DNA of 64,000 nt from assembly GCA_037951105.1 (NCBI GenBank), contig JBAMJV010003077.1, forward strand, positions 269,501 through 333,500. Reading direction: 5' to 3'. Every line of letters begins with the position of its first letter. Position 1 is the stretch's first letter. Origin of the DNA: Echinarachnius parma (taxonomy: Eukaryota > Echinodermata > Echinoidea > Clypeasteroida > Echinarachniidae). This document shows, one piece after another, positions 46,720 through 57,901 of this stretch. The notes below the pieces were generated by a model that saw nothing but the letters and a program-made list of their open reading frames with translations, was not told the DNA's origin and made no database searches. Position numbers and translations under genes: made by a program.

Positions 46720-48300
46720 TTATCTGGAATACAGGGAAGTGGTCTGAAAGATCAGAATAAAGAATACCTGGCAAAATCGGTTTATCTAGGACATTTGTAA
46801 AGATATTATCAATGCATGTGGATGATCTAGTTGTTACACGGGTTGGTTTTGTGATAAGGGGGAAGAATGAGAACGAGTACATAGTAATAATGAATTCAAT
46901 GGTATCAGAATGCAAAGAGTGATTAATCAAATCAAAGTTAAAGGGGTAGTTTAGTTTTGGTAGAGAGGGCGCTGCACATCACAATTTGTTTGTGACGTAA
47001 TGAAAAACTTAGTGTTGAATTTGAGAGAACGTTCAATTTTAATGGAAGAATAAACTTTATTTGGTTAAAATCGACCCAGAAACGACTGAAATATCAAAAT
47101 ATATCTGACCTTATAATTATTTGGGGCCCAAATAATTAGATAATTGGATTAAAAAAAAAAAATAAAAAAAATGCTTGCACTTTTTCAAAAATTTTCAAAA
47201 GCATTTTTGTAATAGTTGTTGATGATCTCTCTATTTAATCATTATTTCAAATAAACATCACATGCATACCTTTGCATGGAAAATGGTTGAAACCAATGCC
47301 TTTTTAGAAGGCGCCCTCTTGTGTTGTAATGGCTCTTTTTTAATGATAACGGGCTTTTTACTTAGTAATTTTGTATACATTTCGAGCATGGTGGAGTTAT
47401 AACTATTAGTTTATAAAGTTAGTTTCCAGGTTTGGTTACTAAAGTTCAGCCTTACCAAAACTGTACTACCCCTTTAAAGTCTCCTGTTATATAACACTGC
47501 TTATTTTCTTTACCAATTTTACAGAGACATTGTTCAAGAAGTTCGTTAAACTCCTTTCCACAAGTATCAGGGGATTTATATACAGTTCCAACAAATATAT
47601 TCTTCTACAATTTCAATAAAAAGTGTATCAATCGTTAAGGAACAAAAGTCAAGATTCGGCATCGGCCTAAAAGAAAAAAACTGTTCGTGACATACCTACA
47701 CACACCTCCACTAACTCGGTTTAATCGATGTTTTTGTACTAGTGTATAATTTGGAAGATTAAAGAATGAATGAGGTTCTTCTCTAACCAGGTTTCTGTAA
47801 AAGCGTATAATGTAAACTCATGATCGAGTGTGTGTATATAGTCTTGAACTTTAACAAATATTGATCACAGACTTCGTGCATTTAGATGAAACAAAGACAC
47901 TTTTTTGTTTTGTCATTAAAATGCAGTTTTTCTTTTAACAGAATCACTAAAATAATATTTACATTCAGAGATATGGCTATCTAATAGGGGACATGATATT
48001 TCATTTAATGAGAATACATTTAAAATGCACATTTTCAAAGTTCAGGGCACTTGTACTTGACTTATCTATATGAAAAAAAAGAACGAAGGGTTAAATTAAA
48101 CTGAGTATCGTCAACAATACCATTAAACGGTAATCTACTACCTGAACATTTTTGGCATATCCAGGGTGTAGAGATTAAATTATCTTCAATACATATTGCA
48201 TTACCATCCACATGATGGTATCCACATGAGCAAATATCATCTGTAAAATATTATCACATCATAAAAAGGTTCTACAATCAAGACAAAGCAACAATAAACA
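46720..48300 (-). pseudogene. Decayed LINE endonuclease region, split by a MITE
   Basis: Minus-strand fragments read SPDTCGKEFNELLEQ, QCYITGDF and, after the MITE, NFDLINHSLHSD, then ITKPTRVTTRSSTCIDNIFT and SDLSDHFPVFQI. These are the GDFN and SDHxP motifs of apurinic-type LINE endonucleases. Multiple breaks are present. Confidence 0.7.
46938..47477. mobile_element. TTAA-flanked MITE, copy A
   Basis: Inverted ends TTAAAGGGGTAGTTTAGTTT and complement of AACTGTACTACCCCTTTAA. The interior carries GAGGGCGCT at the left and GGCGCCCTCT at the right. It is inserted at the TTAA within the codons TTT AAC of the LINE GDFN motif. Confidence 0.85.
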
Positions 48301-48363
48301 TTCACGATTTCAATATACATTTTAATGAAAATCTTAGTGTTTTAAAAAAGTTCTTTTACAGTT

Positions 48364-49160
48364 TTAGGAAAGTTTGAAAGTATAAAAGTCTAAATCAGTC
48401 AGCCTAGATAAGTGGCTTTCTCGGGTTACCTTGGTGCGTTCGCCGCTGGGTGTCTTAACGACAACGACACCAACCTGGGTCCAGACTTGATGTTCAGTGT
48501 TCTTGGTTGCCTTCCTGATTTTCCAGAATAGATTTGTTCTGGCTTTAGTGAGGTTTTCATTGATGAAAACTCGGTGAGTGGATGTTGCGTCCTTGATTTT
48601 TTTCCGAGCAGCGTAGATTCTCTCACGAACGCCATAGTTCGTGTACTTGATGATGATGTGTCTCCCCGTTCTTGCCGTCGTTGATCTCCTGTCCTGAAGT
48701 TCCCCCAGCTGGTTGGGACGGTCCAAGATGATGACTCCGGTCAACGTCAGCTGCGTTGACCTCGATGCCGAGATCTCGACGGCATGTTTCTCGTATCAGC
48801 TCGGTTGTGTTTTCTCCTAGTCTCTCTTCCACCCCGGAGAATATCAAGCAACTTCTTCGTGAGTACTGCTCGATGTCATCCATTGCCCCTCTCACCTCCT
48901 TCATCTCGTCTTGCAGCGCCACAATTTTCTCTGCTTTCAGCTCCCCCACCTCCTTTTCGAGAGCGACAATTCGGGCATCTCGAGACTCGATGTCGAAGTC
49001 GAGCGATTGTTTTATTTCGGCGCACAGTGGTTCGTGTATACTGGCAATAATTGTATTGCGTATAGCGTCTACGAATTAGATGACGAATACATCGTAAGTC
49101 AGTAGCTCTCCGATGGGTTCCTTTATTGCTGTAGATAGATCTTAATCGTCCCATTCGTCG
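48364..49160 (-). pseudogene. LINE ORF1: coiled coil and RNA-binding segment
   Basis: The minus-strand frame reads EKEVGELKAEKIVALQDEMK (coiled coil), IEQYSRRSCLIFSGVEE, TTELIRETCRRDLGIEVNAA and ADVDRSHHLG, then in a second frame RHIIIKYTNYGVRERIYAAR and FINENLTKARTNLFWKIR. This is the L1-like ORF1 (transposase_22-type) pattern of an RNA-binding chaperone. A frameshift between about 48620 and 48740 separates the two parts. The N-terminus (MPGDTRVNRSKGEGQPDERP) lies beyond MITE copy B, at 49827 downward. Confidence 0.72.
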
Positions 49161-49724
49161 TTAAAGGGAAAGTTGAGTTTTGGTAGAGAGGGCGCTAGAC
49201 TACTTAATTGGTTTGTGAGGTAATGAAAAACTGAGTGTAAAATTTGAAAGAGCATAATATTTAAACAATAAAATCATCTTTGTTTGATCAAAATCGGTTC
49301 AGAAACGGCTGAAATATCCATAAATATAACAATTTGTAATAAACCCGGGGCCCCGGGTTTATTAGAGAATTTTGAACCAGCCGTTAAAAATTCAAAAAAA
49401 ATGCTTCCTCTTTTAAAAAAGTTACAAAATAGGTATTTAAATAGTTGTTGGTTATTTCTCTATCTAATCACTATTTCAACAAAGCATCACATGCACAATA
49501 TTTTATTCAAAATGGTTGAAACCGATGAGTGTTTAGAGAGCGCCCTCTTACGTTTTAACGGCTCTTTTTGAATGATAACATGATCTTTACTACGTCATTT
49601 GTAATTTTGTGTTCCTTTCTAGTTATAACTATTAGTTTGTAATGTAATGATGCAGGTTTTGGTTACTAAAATTCAGTTTCACTAAAACTGTACTCTCCTT
49701 ACCAGAACTCAACTATCCCTTTAA
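49161..49724. mobile_element. TTAA-flanked MITE, copy B
   Basis: The ends TTAAAGGGAAAGTTGAGTTT and complement of AACTCAACTATCCCTTTAA lie within the LINE ORF1. Removing it leaves CTT AAC joined in the reading frame, which supports TTAA as target site. The interior matches copies A and D. Confidence 0.85.
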
Positions 49725-50327
49725 GAATTTCCGCGGCTGTGTTGGTGTCTCTTTTGCACTTTCGTCTCGGTCGTTCGTCGGGCTGGCCCTCACCCTTGCT
49801 TCGATTGACTCGAGTATCGCCCGGCATTACTGTTCTATACCGCTTTTACTATTGACTATACAACACTCACAACAAATAAGTACCCCCCTAACATTTTTTC
49901 ATATATCTCAAAAAAGTATTTTACCGATTTTGATCATTTAAACGGTAATGGATGCGCAATTTTATTACGCACAATGTGAGTGGTGAATAGTTGTCTTAGC
50001 ATTACATTTTCATCATCAAAAAATGATTTTTCTCAAACAAAGTGAAAAAAAAAGTTGCACTTTCAGTTGTATGTGGCGTAGTGGGTTAACATTGTATACG
50101 AGTAAGCATCTTCATTGAAGATGACCCGATACACAAATCTATTATGTAATCCAGTACTACTGCTGCATTGTTCTTAGTGACACCATTTTTCAAAAGCATG
50201 CATTTTTCTGAAACAATAGGCCTTTCAATATGAGATTGTTTGGGATTAGAGTGGCCGAAGTCATGTCATCTTTTAATCTGTATTCGAGTTGGCTTGATTC
50301 ATGTGTTTTATGGCCGTGTTTGATCAT
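49725..50327. other. LINE 5' end and Tc1 5' flank
   Basis: 49725-49890 continues the LINE ORF1 start and 5' UTR. 49890-50327 precedes the Tc1 transposase. I could not identify its terminal inverted repeat. Confidence 0.45.
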
Positions 50328-51476
50328 GCCGCGCCTAGAAATCTTCAAAAGAGGGAGAGCTACAGCCTTCCTCGAGGCGGGAGTGCCCGTTTAAGAGGTG
50401 GCGAGGAGGCTTGGTGTAACGCCACGGAATATTCGGAGACTCAGGGTGAAGTTTGAGCACACAGGGGATGTGAAGGACCTGCCAAGAAGAGGTCGACCTC
50501 GAGTGACAACTGTCGGGCAAGACATGTCAATAATCAACAAAGCTGACACCAGGAGGAAATTAACAGGTACGTGAAATTAAAATCGTTTAAAAGGCACTTT
50601 ACATAAATTACAGCAATTTTCGTAAATACCACCACAGTTTTTACATTATCTATCACTGTTTTGTTTGTGTTTTCAGCCAAACAGATCAAAAGGCGATTGC
50701 ATCGTCGACGAGAACAAGGGCCACATGACATTTCCCTCCAAACTGTGCGGAATCGCCTGCATGAGGTAAGCCTACGAGCAAGACGCCAGAAGAAGAGGCT
50801 GAAGCTCACAGATCGACATCGTCTGGAACGCATTCGATTCGCGAGACGACATCGGAGATGGAGAAGGCGTCGATTGGCAACCGTACTTTTCAGCGACGAA
50901 TGCAGGTTCTACCTGAAGAAGATCGATGGGAGAGTGAGAGTTTGGAGAAGGGCAGGTGAGGACCTCCAACGTCACTGCATCGCGGACATTGAGGGCCCCC
51001 AAGTTGGAAGCGTGATGATGTGGGGCGGCATCAGCACACATGGGAAGACAAATCTAGTTCCCATTCCCGGTCGATTGACCGGCCAACGATATGTTGACGA
51101 GGTGTTGGAGCCGCACGTCGTGCCGTATGCAGCAGCCATCGGAGACGAGTTTGTCTTTATGGACGACAATGCAGGACCTCATCGTGCTCGAGTTGTAGAT
51201 CAGTTTCTGGAAGAAAATGGCACTGAGCGCTTGGAATGGCCTGCAAGATCCTCCGACTGCAACCCCATCGAGAACCTCTGGGATAACATCAAGCGGAAAG
51301 TCAACAAGAAGGTGAAGGAAAATACCTCTTTGGAGAAATTCCAGCGCATTTTGCAGAGGGCCTGGGCCAACCTGGATCAACTCACTCACTCACTCACTTT
51401 CACATGCATGCACATACAACGCTGTTAACGGCCACGCGCAGACTAAGATCGCGGCAACTTCTGGCGTAATGCGGAG
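50328..51476 (+). pseudogene. Tc1/mariner-type DD34E transposase with an intron
   Basis: Exon 1 (50328-50564) encodes a helix-turn-helix: MPRLEIFKRGRATAFLEAGV, then EVARRLGVTPRNIRRLR and the RRGRPR hook. A GT...AG intron (50565-50676) joins ACA-G to CC in phase. Exon 2 carries VLFSDECRF, VFMDDNAGPHRARVVDQF and NPIENLWD. The second D and the E are 34 residues apart, so this is DD34E. A TAA interrupts exon 1 where a glutamine is usual. The frame is shifted in a CTCA microsatellite near 51380, since YNAVNGHAQTKI of the usual C-terminus follows in another frame. Two breaks make it inactive, though otherwise well preserved. No terminal repeats were located. Confidence 0.85.
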
Positions 51477-52049
51477 TGAATGGTCCGCTGCGAACAGCAG
51501 CGTTCAGCTGCAAGTCAATATTTGTCAAAATTAATGCACGACACTCGTGACACGTCTTTATAATTATTCTAATAAAAAGATACATAATGCAAATGGTATG
51601 GTTGTACATTAACTGAATGACAGAACTGCATATTATCGTCTCAGATTACTCTGAATTATGCACAGAAATATCATAAACATAATGATTGAAATGATTTGAT
51701 GAGGAGTTTCGACATTTTCATTGACATTTGTTTGACCATTTTGTGCATGTATGTCTAGTCTTAGTAACAAGTGCTTGCAATTTTGAAAATCTTGATTAAA
51801 CACTCACGTCACGTTTTGGTAAACGCTACTATTCGTGTTTTACCGGCGTGGAAAACAACGAAATGTAGGGCCTACACTTCATAAATTAAAGTCACATGTT
51901 TCATGAAATAGTGCAAAATGTGAACGTGATACGTGACTATTCGTTGCAAGCCCTTATTTTAAGCTAAAATCAATAGTGTGAATGAGGTAAAATATAAATC
52001 GCAATCTCGGAAGGGCAAGATAGTAATTAAAACAGCATGATAGGTGGGA
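51477..52049. other. No gene seen
   Basis: AT-rich sequence between the transposase remnant and the LINE fragment. AATAAA-like TAATAAAAAG at about 51569 could serve the transposase gene. Confidence 0.4.
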
Positions 52050-52436
52050 TACAATGATAAAGATGGGATTCCCTAGCCACAGAGTAGGATAGATCAAGAA
52101 CCTGAATCAGGACCAAGACACTATAGTGAGAACAAGTGGTGGGGATACTGAGTGGTTTGTAATTGTCATAGGTGTACGTCATGGCTGTATCTCCAAACCT
52201 CTATAATATATATTCTGAGGATATTATGAGACATACACTGGAGGATTACAATGGAGGAGTGAAATTTGGAGGGACGAAGAGCAGAAACTGGAGGTATGCG
52301 GATGAGACTACTATATTTTGCCGCAGTAGAGTGGAGCACATTGACAATTATTGAATCGTAGTGAAAAGGCGAGTGAAGTGAGAGGTCTCATATTGAACAC
52401 TAAAAAAAACAAAATAATGAAAATCGTCAAAGACAG
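52050..52436 (+). pseudogene. RTE-like LINE reverse-transcriptase fragment (5' half)
   Basis: Frames read MGFPSHRVG, IKNLNQDQDTIVRTSGGDTE, GVRHGC, LYNIYSEDIMRHTLEDYNGG and LEDYNGGVKFGG...RYADETTIFCRS, then LNTKKNKIMKIVKDS. This is the RT catalytic part of RTE-like LINEs, with YADE in place of YADD. The coding sequence stops abruptly at 52436, where a foldback begins, and resumes near 62440. Confidence 0.75.
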
Positions 52437-52680
52437 CACTGCCGTCCCAAGGAAAAACGCAGTATCTACACAAATCGGCGTTTTCTAGAAACTGAGATAT
52501 TGACCATTTTGTGTTTTTGACATAGCCGCTCGGAAATAATAAACTTGTGAAGATTACTTTAGTGTGTGATTATAGGCTATATAGGTGTCCATTTTCCTTC
52601 ATACATGATAAATTGAATTTTTCGTTTATTTTTGAGATTTTCGTGAAAATGTAGATACTTTGGGAAAATCCCTAGTTCTT

Positions 52681-53938
52681 GACCAATTTCCCTAAGGAAA
52701 AACGCAGTATCTACATAGAAATTCGGAGGGTGATGAATTATGCCTTACATTATGGATAAACCAATGGTAAATGTTTCGGCATATATTCTGTATGTAAAAT
52801 AACATACCTTAAAGGGAAAAAAGTTTAATTAATAAAAAAGCGCCCTCTCTAGGCGAGTCACACTTTTCGTAAAAAAGGGACTTATCAGGCCACATTTCAC
52901 CAATGAAAGGAAATACGAAGCGTATATGTTATTCATTAACCACGCACGAATGTTTGTTTATACAGTACATTCGTTATGAAAGTGTATATTAGTTAAAGGT
53001 GAACACAACTTTGAAATTATAAAGAGCGCCCTCTCTTATCAAGTCTCAAGTTACTTTAAATATGGAATAATGTTACATGCTCCCAAAACGGTGCATGATC
53101 GATTTCCCCAAGGAAAAAAGCAGTATCTACATATAAATTTGGAGGGTGATGAATTATTCCTTACGTTATGGATAAACCAATCGAAAATGTTTCAGTATAT
53201 ATTCTGTATATAAGTTTAAATACTTTAAAGGGAAAAAAGTTTAATTAATAAAAAAAGCGCCCTCTCTGGGCGCGTCACACTTTTCTTTAAAAAGGTACTT
53301 ATCAGGCCACATTTCCCAAATAAAAGGAAATACGATGCGTGAATGTTATTCATTAACCACGCACAAATGTGTGTTTATACATTCGTTATAAAGGTGTATA
53401 TAAGTTAAAGGAAAAACAAAACTTTGAAATGATAAAGAGTGCCCTCTCTTATCAAGTCTCAAGTTACTTTAAATACGGAATAATGTTACATGCTCCCAAA
53501 ACGGTGCGTGATCGATTTCCCCAAGGAAAAACGCAGTATCTACATAGAAATTCTGAGGGTGATAAATTATTCCTTACGTTATCGATAAACCAATCGAAAA
53601 TGTTTCGGCATATATTCTGTATGTATGTTAACATACTTTAAATGAAAAAAAACAGCTCACAATTGATTTTAAAAACGCCCTCTCTGAGCAAGTCACACTT
53701 TTCTTAAAAAGGGGGCTTATCAGGCCGCATTTCCCCAATGAAAAGAAATAAGAAGCGTAAATGTTATTGATTAACCAAGCACAATTATATTTGTTTATAT
53801 ATTCGATATGAACGTTTACTTACATTAAAGGAGAATACAACTTTTAATTTATAAAGAGCGCCCTTTCTGAGCACGTATAAAGTTACTTTAAAGATGGAAT
53901 AATGTACATGCTCGCAAAGCGGTGCAAGAACAATACCC
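52681..53938 (+). repeat. Three ~416-bp tandem repeats
   Basis: Each unit starts AAGGAAAAACGCAGTATCTA and contains GGAGGGTGATGAATTATKCC, AAGCGCCCTCTCT, and later GAGCGCCCTCTCTTATCAAG. Starts are at about 52695, 53110 and 53523, and a fourth, partial copy begins at 53940. The third copy is the most diverged. Confidence 0.85.
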
Positions 53939-54340
53939 CCAAGGAAAAACGCAGTATCTACAAAGAAATCAGAAATATAAATGTAAGTGATAATTAAAGT
54001 AAAAGCGATTTGTTATAACAAACTAGATGATCATGCTGCTGTTTGTCATTGTAAGCAAATTCGAAGAGACTAGGTCTAGTCTAGAGCAATAGAGTGGGGC
54101 TTATAAAAGCGAGTAGACTGTGCTTTGTTTTGTTTTTAATTTGCTAATGTTTCTAATTTGAACCAGCAGCTCCCCCCGACTCAATTCAAACATCTTAAAG
54201 ATTAAAATGAAGACAGTAACACAGTAAATATTCTTGCTAATCCATGCTGGCACTGCAGAGCTTAATTCAGTAGAAGATTAGGACTGCATTAATGTACATA
54301 TTGCATGTATATTATGCAGTGTGCATTACAATCACATGCA

Positions 54341-54955
54341 TTAAAGGGAGAGATCCACTTTTGCAAGCCAAAATTCAAAAGTTGCGAGGTTATTGTCTTA
54401 TATGAAAGGAAATGTCATTTAATAGCATGCCTGAAAAAATTAGGGCTTGAAATCTCTTTTTCGTGGAGTTATAGACCTAAAACTGAATAAACTGAGGGAC
54501 GTCGGTTAATTAGGTACATACGTATTTTCGGCCGGTGAGTAGGCTACATAGATTTCACGGAGTGCCAGATCGGTATGTATGACCCCTACGTGACCCGCGC
54601 TAGCTACGTGACCCGCGCATAAGTACTAATGTGTGAGCGTTTTCCAAGCAAAATACCCAGACATCGCTTAAACTGACTACATGTAATTATATATTCTTTC
54701 TTTTTGAGATCTTTTTCCGTGACATACGTTAACAAATGTCGGCTTCACAATACATTTACGAGAATTAGTACTATATTGTTGTAATATTATGCTAAATCAT
54801 GTTTTTTTTTCTTTTATTGACCGATATATAGTTTAAATGGAGGGACGCATTCGTTTTTCATTCGTAGAATCCTTTTTGCGTGTTACATTGATCCCCATCC
54901 GTCAACTAATAGCTGTTCAGAGTGACGTTTTGTAAACGTGGACCTGTCCCTTTAA
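54341..54955. mobile_element. TTAA-flanked MITE, copy C
   Basis: The ends TTAAAGGGAGAGATCCACTT and complement of GTGGACCTGTCCCTTTAA are bounded by TTAA. The duplicate unit at 55831 has an uninterrupted CCATTAACACACTGC, which is the empty site. It differs in interior from copies A, B and D, so it is probably a separate family with the same target. Confidence 0.8.
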
Positions 54956-55464
54956 CACACTGCACAGCATCATATCAATGCCGCGCGCAGTCAGTCTGTG
55001 CATTGTGTGCATGTGGCCGGGGTACACGCACTTTCATGCATACTTGAATAGCCTTTGTCACAAACTCTGCACTTTATAGAAGAATGTTGGACGCATTGTA
55101 AAAGCACTTAGATGTTAAGTGTGCTTCAATATTGTGTGCTTCATAATTCATATAATTAATGACATTTGTTTGTACAAGATATAACTATTCTAAATGCGCA
55201 TTATTCATATTGTCTGCATATAAATAATTTGTGCGTCTTGTCCCGAGACTAGCTATGTAGATACTGTGTTTTTCCTTGGGGAAAGTCGAGGTTGACTGTA
55301 GATACTGCGTTTGAGGGTTGGGAAAAAATGGTGTTCCGAAACTTTTTTCAGAAAACTGAATGTATCACATGAAAGAGCATAATTGTTTATTGAGTATTTT
55401 TCTGCAAAAAAAGTGAAAATCAACAAAAATGTCAGATACTGCGTTTTTCCTTGGGACGGCAGAG

Positions 55465-55567
55465 CAGCTGCCGTAATTGCCGGCCTGGCCTGATATTTAG
55501 GCTAAATATGCCTCTACTCTATAGTCTGCATGAAGACTAGTCATATTTAGGACTAGGACTATAGGTT
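55465..55567. other. Short spacer between duplicated units
   Basis: About 100 bases with GCAGCTGCCGTAATTGCCGG and partly palindromic ACTAGTCATATTTAGGACTA; no gene. Confidence 0.4.
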
Positions 55568-55919
55568 TGGTCTAGAGCAATAGAGTGGGTCATATAAAAG
55601 CGAGTAGACCGTGCTTTGTTTTTGTTTTTGTTTTTCTAATGTTTCTAATTTGAACCAGCAGAATCCCTCAACTCAATTCAAATATCTTAAAGATTAAAAT
55701 GAAGACAGTATTATAGTAACTTTTCTTGCTAATTCATGCTGGCACTGCAGAGCTTAATTTTAATAGAAGATTAGGACTGCATTACTGTACATAACTTAAT
55801 TGCATGTGTATGCGTTAAAATCACATGCCATTAACACACTGCATAGCATAGCATTCATATGCCGTGCGCGCGCAGTCAGTCTGTGCATTGTGTGAATGCG
55901 GCCGAGGTACACGCACTTT

Positions 55920-56932
55920 GTTGTTGTTATTTAATTTTTATGGCGATTAGTCAATGGTGACTATTGTCGCCAACTACCATACATTTTTTTTAAATTTAAA
56001 ATTAAATTTCTATGCATTTATATCATCAATATTTATATATACAAGTATGCATTTATTTTGTCTATTTTCTCTTTTTTTTCACACATAATATAAATAATAG
56101 GTTTTTTTGACAAATCTTCAAGGCATACAAGAATGATCGAGGCATGGCCAGGAGCTACATCTAGATATCCTAAATATATCTCCATGGCTTGAGAATACAT
56201 ACAATTGGGCGATCCCACCACTGTCCAAATGTAATTAGCAACACTGATCCCTCCCCTGTCACATGATGCCGTCTTACCAGCCCTCAAAGTACGTTTCTTA
56301 GGCTTTCGGGGTACGCACCCCTCTGTTCACTCGCATAATACTGTCGAGGATCAGAGAAGGCGACATACACCTAGGTCACTCTGGCATAGAGAGGGGGGCG
56401 TTAGCCTTACACAAGGAAACAAAAACAAAATGTAGCGCGATCGCACACTTATATGCTCTCGGCCTCATCCAAGTCAGGTTTTTATCAAGCAAAGCATTGT
56501 GGGCTCACACTAAATAACGTGCAGTGCAGTGGGTGCAAACATAATAATAATAATAATAATAGTAAATTGGTATGACAAAAAACGAACCAAAGACAAACAG
56601 ACCATTACAGTGTATATTATAATATTTTACAGAAACATAAAACTAATATTATGCTTACACGAAAGTTTGCTGTATAGCGAATCGTTGTGTCCTTTGTACA
56701 AAACGGACAATAGCCGCTTGAACATGTATATCTGTGGATTTTAGAATCATTTTCATATCATTTTCAAAAATGTTAATTTCAACGAACATCATTTCCCTGT
56801 GGGGTGAATCCCAAGTTTATATAAATCAAAATGAAGGCCTAAAATTCCCAAACGTAGTCTTCTGAAAATCTTTTCAGATTGTCTATTTAAATTACACAAA
56901 ACCTGTTGTTTAACAAATGGCTGTATTTCTTT
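55920..56932 (-). other. LINE 3' UTR
   Basis: About 1 kb without supported coding. A minus-strand frame of 84 codons (56033-56287) has no recognised motif. The end reads GACAATAGTCACCATTGACT then AAATAACAACAAC, the tail of the element. Confidence 0.65.
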
Positions 56933-57901
56933 TTAAAAATAATTAGAATCTTCCCATCGACGTTGCCATGTATTTACGGCTCGTTCATTTAAAATTGTCT
57001 TTAATTCTGAAAGAGCAAGACCATTACGTATTTCAATATCTTTATATAAAGCTTGTTTTGCATAGTAATCCACCATTTCATTTCCATTTACTCCGCAGTG
57101 ACTCGGTATCCATTCAAAAAAGATATCTTTACCTGTCTTATCTAAATTTGTAAGAATACTCACAATCTCTAATACAAATGATTCTGAAATTTTATTATTT
57201 TGTAACGCCATGAGTGAGCTCAAAGAATCTGAAAAGATTACCACTCCAACATACACTTCAACAGACTGTAACCAATCCAGAGCTAAAGCGATTGCTGCCA
57301 ATTCTGCTCTATATGATGATGTAAAATCTGTAAGTCTTTTCGACTGTGAGTATGAAAAGGCCGGTACATAAAAAGCCGCTGAGCATCTCCCTGAACCGGG
57401 TGCCTTTGAACCATCCGTGAATATGTGCAATTGTGCTGACCATTTCTTTTGAATTAATTCAATACTTTTTTGTTGAAGGTAGGCTGGGTTGTTATCCTTT
57501 GTGAATTCTTGACTCAATTCAATAGATATGTGTGCTGGGCTAAGAAGCCACGGAGGTAGTGGAGATGACAAAAAAGGTTCAACAGAGACACTATCGATAT
57601 TACTTATTCTGCATGCAAAAGGTCTATTTCCTGCTTTACATTTCATAATTAATTTCACTTGCCAATCTGGCCGAAAAACTTTTAACAATGGGTGATCTAA
57701 GTGTCTCTGCAAACTAAATTTATATTTTTCTGTCATAAAATTTCTTCTAATGTCCAGAGGCATTTCTCCCATTTCGACTTGCAAAGATGCTAATGGCGTT
57801 GAAGGGAGTGCACCGGCACATATCCGAAGTGCTTGAAATTGAATTGAGTTAAGAGGTTTTTTTGACCGTGTCAGAGGCGCTATTATATGCCTCACATCCA
57901 T
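56933..57901 (-). CDS. LINE ORF2 part 4: RNase H
   Basis: After a linker with QALRICAGALPSTPLASLQV comes an RNase H domain: LHIFTDGSKAPGSG (D), SSYRAELAAIALAL (E), VVIFSDSLSSLMAL (D), WIPSHCGVNGNEMVDYYAKQ (H and D). The DEDD set and the histidine are complete. The frame ends with WQRRWEDSNYF, a usual C-terminal pattern (WQxxW) for this LINE group. Confidence 0.9.
   Translation of the reverse strand: MDVRHIIAPLTRSKKPLNSIQFQALRICAGALPSTPLASLQVEMGEMPLDIRRNFMTEKYKFSLQRHLDHPLLKVFRPDWQVKLIMKCKAGNRPFACRISNIDSVSVEPFLSSPLPPWLLSPAHISIELSQEFTKDNNPAYLQQKSIELIQKKWSAQLHIFTDGSKAPGSGRCSAAFYVPAFSYSQSKRLTDFTSSYRAELAAIALALDWLQSVEVYVGVVIFSDSLSSLMALQNNKISESFVLEIVSILTNLDKTGKDIFFEWIPSHCGVNGNEMVDYYAKQALYKDIEIRNGLALSELKTILNERAVNTWQRRWEDSNYF

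Larger units (their letters stand above)
42140..49890 (-). mobile_element. CR1/L2/Jockey-type LINE with four later insertions
   Basis: Minus-strand LINE remnant. ORF1 begins at about 49827 and has a coiled coil plus an L1-like RNA-binding segment. The endonuclease portion is at about 48300-46720 and the reverse transcriptase at about 45480-43400. The tail ends GCCGAATAAATGTTAATTTA near 42150. Other elements interrupt it at 42351-43287, 45479-46717, 46938-47477 and 49161-49724. The clade is judged only from motif style (SNYRPISLLSSFSKILERLM, YADDT). Confidence 0.75.
52437..55464. mobile_element. Foldback element with CTGCCGTCCCAAGG ends
   Basis: The left end GCCGTCCCAAGGAAAAACGC and right end, complement at 55438-55464, match over about 27 bases including GCAGTATCT. 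The interior has tandem repeats (52681-53938) and then a single-copy right half (54073-55464) that is repeated at 55568-62437. No transposase. The two flanks are halves of one LINE. Confidence 0.72.

Noticed and set aside
56033-56287. 84-codon minus-strand frame
   Set aside because: Lies in the 3' UTR of the I-type LINE and matches no known motif.
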